Shown here: piece after piece, positions 62,153 to 64,000 of the stretch
Layout: every line of letters starts with the position of its first letter
Numbering within the stretch: position 1 is the stretch's first letter
From: Saccharopolyspora erythraea NRRL 2338
GTDB taxonomy: Bacteria > Actinomycetota > Actinomycetes > Mycobacteriales > Pseudonocardiaceae
Direction: 5' to 3'
Assembly (NCBI RefSeq): GCF_000062885.1
Contig: NC_009142.1
Span: 6,561,584 to 6,625,583 of the forward strand
DNA: 64,000 bases
Program-made: the position numbers and the translations under genes
The notes under the pieces: generated by a model
The model's database searches: none
What the model was told of the DNA's origin: nothing
The model's input: only the letters and a program-made list of their open reading frames with translations

Positions 62153-62779
62153 TCACAGCGACCGGCGAAGATCCTCCACCGCGAGCACGTCGGCCTCGTT
62201 GCCGTCGAAGGTCACGCGGACCTGCTTGCGGCCGAAGGCGTGCAGGAGCAGCTCGCCGGTCTCTCCGTTGATGCGCACCGTGCGCGGACCGCGCCTGGCG
62301 GCGATCTCGGTGCCGTCCGGCCTGCGCAGCACCACGCCGACCGGGCTGCGGCCGTAGAAGACCTTCGCGGTGCGCGACAGCGCCTTCCACAGCGCCTCGT
62401 CGCGGGCCGGGTCCGACGGACGCGGCTCCCAGCCGGGCTGTGCCCGCCGCACGTCCTCGTGGTGGACGTAGAACTCCGCGGAGTTCACCGTCTCGTCCAC
62501 CGCGGACAGCCCCAGCGGGTTCCACTTCGGAGGGCCCTGGCGCACCATGTCGACCAGCTCCGGCCACGGACGGTCGCCGATCTCGGACTCGATGCGCTCG
62601 CGGCGGTCGGCCAGCCGCTGCAGCAGCCTGCCCGCCACCGCGTCGGGCCGCCTCTCCCGCACGACCAGGTGCACGGCGAGATCGCGCGTGGTCCACCCCT
62701 CGCACAGCGTCGGCGCGTCCGGGCCGACGCGGTCGAACAGTTCGCAGAGCTGCTGGCGCTCGTCACTGGCCACACCCAT
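62153..62779 (-). CDS. TIGR03085-family metal-binding protein
   Basis: 208 residues of the mycothiol-dependent-enzyme (DinB-like four-helix) superfamily, actinobacterial TIGR03085 group. N-terminal RQQLCELFDRVGPDAPTLCEGWTTRDLAVHLVVRERRPDA with the first metal-ligand His, then WNPLGLSAVDETVNSAEFYVHHEDVRRAQPGW with the HHED ligands, and a C-terminal beta part. Substrate unknown; the superfamily uses Zn and often mycothiol. It lies 151 bases upstream of dapA on the same strand. Confidence 0.9.
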   Translation of the reverse strand: MGVASDERQQLCELFDRVGPDAPTLCEGWTTRDLAVHLVVRERRPDAVAGRLLQRLADRRERIESEIGDRPWPELVDMVRQGPPKWNPLGLSAVDETVNSAEFYVHHEDVRRAQPGWEPRPSDPARDEALWKALSRTAKVFYGRSPVGVVLRRPDGTEIAARRGPRTVRINGETGELLLHAFGRKQVRVTFDGNEADVLAVEDLRRSL

Positions 62780-62816
62780 GCCGTCACTCTAGCCGCACGC
62801 GCCCCCGGCGGTCCGG

Positions 62817-64000
62817 CTACAGCGTCGCCTTGGTCGTCAGCTTCTTGCCGTCGGCGCTGCGCAGGCCGCAGTAGACGGTCTGGGAGCCCTGGTCGTCGTT
62901 GTCGCTGTTGTCGTCGGCGCGGACGGTGCGCCGCAGGTTCCAGCTCTGCTCGGTGGGCACCAGCGCGACGTAGCGCAGCGCGGTCTCCTTGGCGGGGATG
63001 ACGATCTGGTCGGAGTTGAAGAACGCCGAGCACAGCCCTTCGCCGAAGCGCTGGAGCTCCTCCTCGCCGGGGTAGTCGACGTCGGTCTCGCCCGAGGAGA
63101 ACACCGAACCGCTGTGGAAGATCTCGTGGTCGTGCGGGTCGGTGCAGGTCCTGGAGTCCGACTCGCCGAACGACCCACCCGGCGCGAGAGCACCGTCGGA
63201 GCAGCCGGTGCTGGAGGGGAAGTGGAACCGCTGGATGTCGCCCCCGGCTCCGAAGGTCAGCGTCGGCTCCATCGCGACCGGCGTCGAACCGCCCAGTCCG
63301 AACCGCCCGACCAGCAGGCCCGCCGCGAACAGCACCACCGCGGCCACGGCTGCCACCGACGCCCACAGCCCTCGCCTGCCGTGGGGCGCCTGCGCGGCGA
63401 CGGCCGTCGGTGCGACGCCGGCGGGCCTGGTCACCGCCTCGGAGGCCGGTGTGCTGGCCAGCAACGCCCGCACCTGCGCAGCGGTGAACCGCGCCTTCGG
63501 GTCGGCGATCAGCAGGCCGGTGATCACCGGCCCGACCACGCCGTGCGGACGGGTGGCGCGGGGCGTCTCGTTGAGCACCGCGTTCAGCGTGGCGGCGGTG
63601 GTCTGGCGCTCGAAGGGCATCCAGCCCTCCACCGCGAAGAACAGCGTCGCCCCGAGCGACCACAGGTCGCCGGCAGGCGAGGCGTCGGCGCCCTGGATGC
63701 GCTCGGGCGCCATGAACGACGGCGACCCGACGATGGCGCCGCTGCTGGTCAGCCGCGGGTCGTCCAGGGTCTGGGCGATGCCGAAGTCGGCGAGCTTCAC
63801 CCGGCCGTCGGCGACCATGATGTTGCTCGGCTTGACGTCGCGGTGCACGATCCCCGCCGCGTGCGCGTTCTCCAGCGCCGAGAGCACCTGCCGCGCGAGG
63901 TCGGCGGCCTGCTCCGGCGCCAGCGGGCCGCGCTGGGCCACCAGCTCGGTCAGCGTGACGGCCCGCACCAGCTCCATCACGATGTAGGTGGTCCCGGCCT
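62817..64000 (-). CDS. Membrane Ser/Thr protein kinase (5' end outside window)
   Basis: PknB-type receptor kinase missing its N-terminal lobe, which lies beyond the right edge (frame stays open, YIVMELVRA at the border). Visible are HRDVKPSNIM (catalytic loop), LADFGIAQT (DFG), PSFMAPERIQG (APE region), DLWSLGATLFFAVEGWMPF, a linker, one membrane helix (GLWASVAAVAAVVLFAAGLLVGRF) and an extracellular domain of about 160 residues with several cysteines (STGCSDGAL, RTCTDPHDHEIF, GLCSAFF, VYCGL) but no PASTA repeats. Confidence 0.92.
   Translation of the reverse strand, partial: AGTTYIVMELVRAVTLTELVAQRGPLAPEQAADLARQVLSALENAHAAGIVHRDVKPSNIMVADGRVKLADFGIAQTLDDPRLTSSGAIVGSPSFMAPERIQGADASPAGDLWSLGATLFFAVEGWMPFERQTTAATLNAVLNETPRATRPHGVVGPVITGLLIADPKARFTAAQVRALLASTPASEAVTRPAGVAPTAVAAQAPHGRRGLWASVAAVAAVVLFAAGLLVGRFGLGGSTPVAMEPTLTFGAGGDIQRFHFPSSTGCSDGALAPGGSFGESDSRTCTDPHDHEIFHSGSVFSSGETDVDYPGEEELQRFGEGLCSAFFNSDQIVIPAKETALRYVALVPTEQSWNLRRTVRADDNSDNDDQGSQTVYCGLRSADGKKLTTKATL

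Noticed and set aside
1-64000. CRISPR arrays, insertion sequences, prophage genes, rRNA or tRNA genes
   Set aside because: No regularly spaced exact repeats, transposase or integrase motifs, or RNA gene signatures seen by reading; minisatellites found have 18-63 bp periods without spacers.

Overview
The window is very GC-rich (roughly 70 percent). It has dense ATGA/GTGA/TTGA gene overlaps and several apparently leaderless genes. The dcw cell-division cluster and the ftsK - argA - pgsA - clgR - pspA - pspM neighbourhood (the latter known from mycobacteria) indicate a mycelial or coccoid actinomycete. Gene content (glycine/sarcosine methyltransferase, DUF397/XRE pair, EspC/WXG cassettes, bacterial NOS, macrolide-type glycosyltransferase) points to Pseudonocardiales, plausibly Saccharopolyspora or a close relative. 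The genus is inference.

Layout. 1-2119: accessory block with the C-terminally incomplete nitric oxide synthase oxygenase, a DUF397 protein, an XRE/DUF5753 regulator and a divergent small hypothetical gene. 2163-13131, minus strand: envelope genes murE-murF-mraY-murD-ftsW-murG-murC-ftsQ, mostly overlapping by 1-4 bases. 13527-21553: an inserted block with a secreted CHAP-like protein, an IlvD/Edd dehydratase, an MFS sugar-acid transporter, L-rhamnonate dehydratase, succinyl-CoA:acetate CoA-transferase and glycine/sarcosine N-methyltransferase. 21682-26758, minus strand: the promoter-proximal dcw genes mraZ-rsmH-ftsL-ftsI followed by an IclR gene. The dcw cluster is therefore split in two by about 9 kb. 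mraZ is preceded by four GTGG boxes at exact 10-bp spacing over a good core promoter.

27616-32221, plus strand: moxR, DUF58 and transglutaminase genes, a classic AAA/peptidoglycan-linked trio. 32456-37045: DUF3040 protein, methyltransferase, ParA-like ATPase, Nei2-type DNA glycosylase (apparently with a CTG start) and an NCS2 permease. 37601-43414, minus strand: the envelope-stress module rimO-pgsA-cinA-clgR-pspA-pspM, with a G-rich 58-bp minisatellite between clgR and pspA. 43659-45548: two tandem ArgA-like acetyltransferases (the first under an iron-box-like palindrome) and a TetR regulator. 45836-49254: secreted phospholipase A2, FMN-dependent alpha-hydroxy-acid dehydrogenase and a secreted Asp-box (sialidase-like) protein flanked by two copies of an intergenic repeat.

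49655-59188: ftsK, a PlsC acyltransferase, a secreted tripeptidyl-aminopeptidase-type hydrolase, an MmpS-like lipoprotein, a low-GC glycosyltransferase and a YbaB/EspC/WXG type VII secretion cassette. 59336-64000, minus strand: RNase J, dapA, a TIGR03085 protein and a membrane Ser/Thr kinase running off the right end.

Most of the window is conserved housekeeping and envelope biology. The accessory signals worth attention are the split dcw cluster, the regulatory sites (MraZ boxes, iron box, palindromes), repeat-rich spacers, two likely CTG starts, the ESX-type cassette and the transferred glycosyltransferase.
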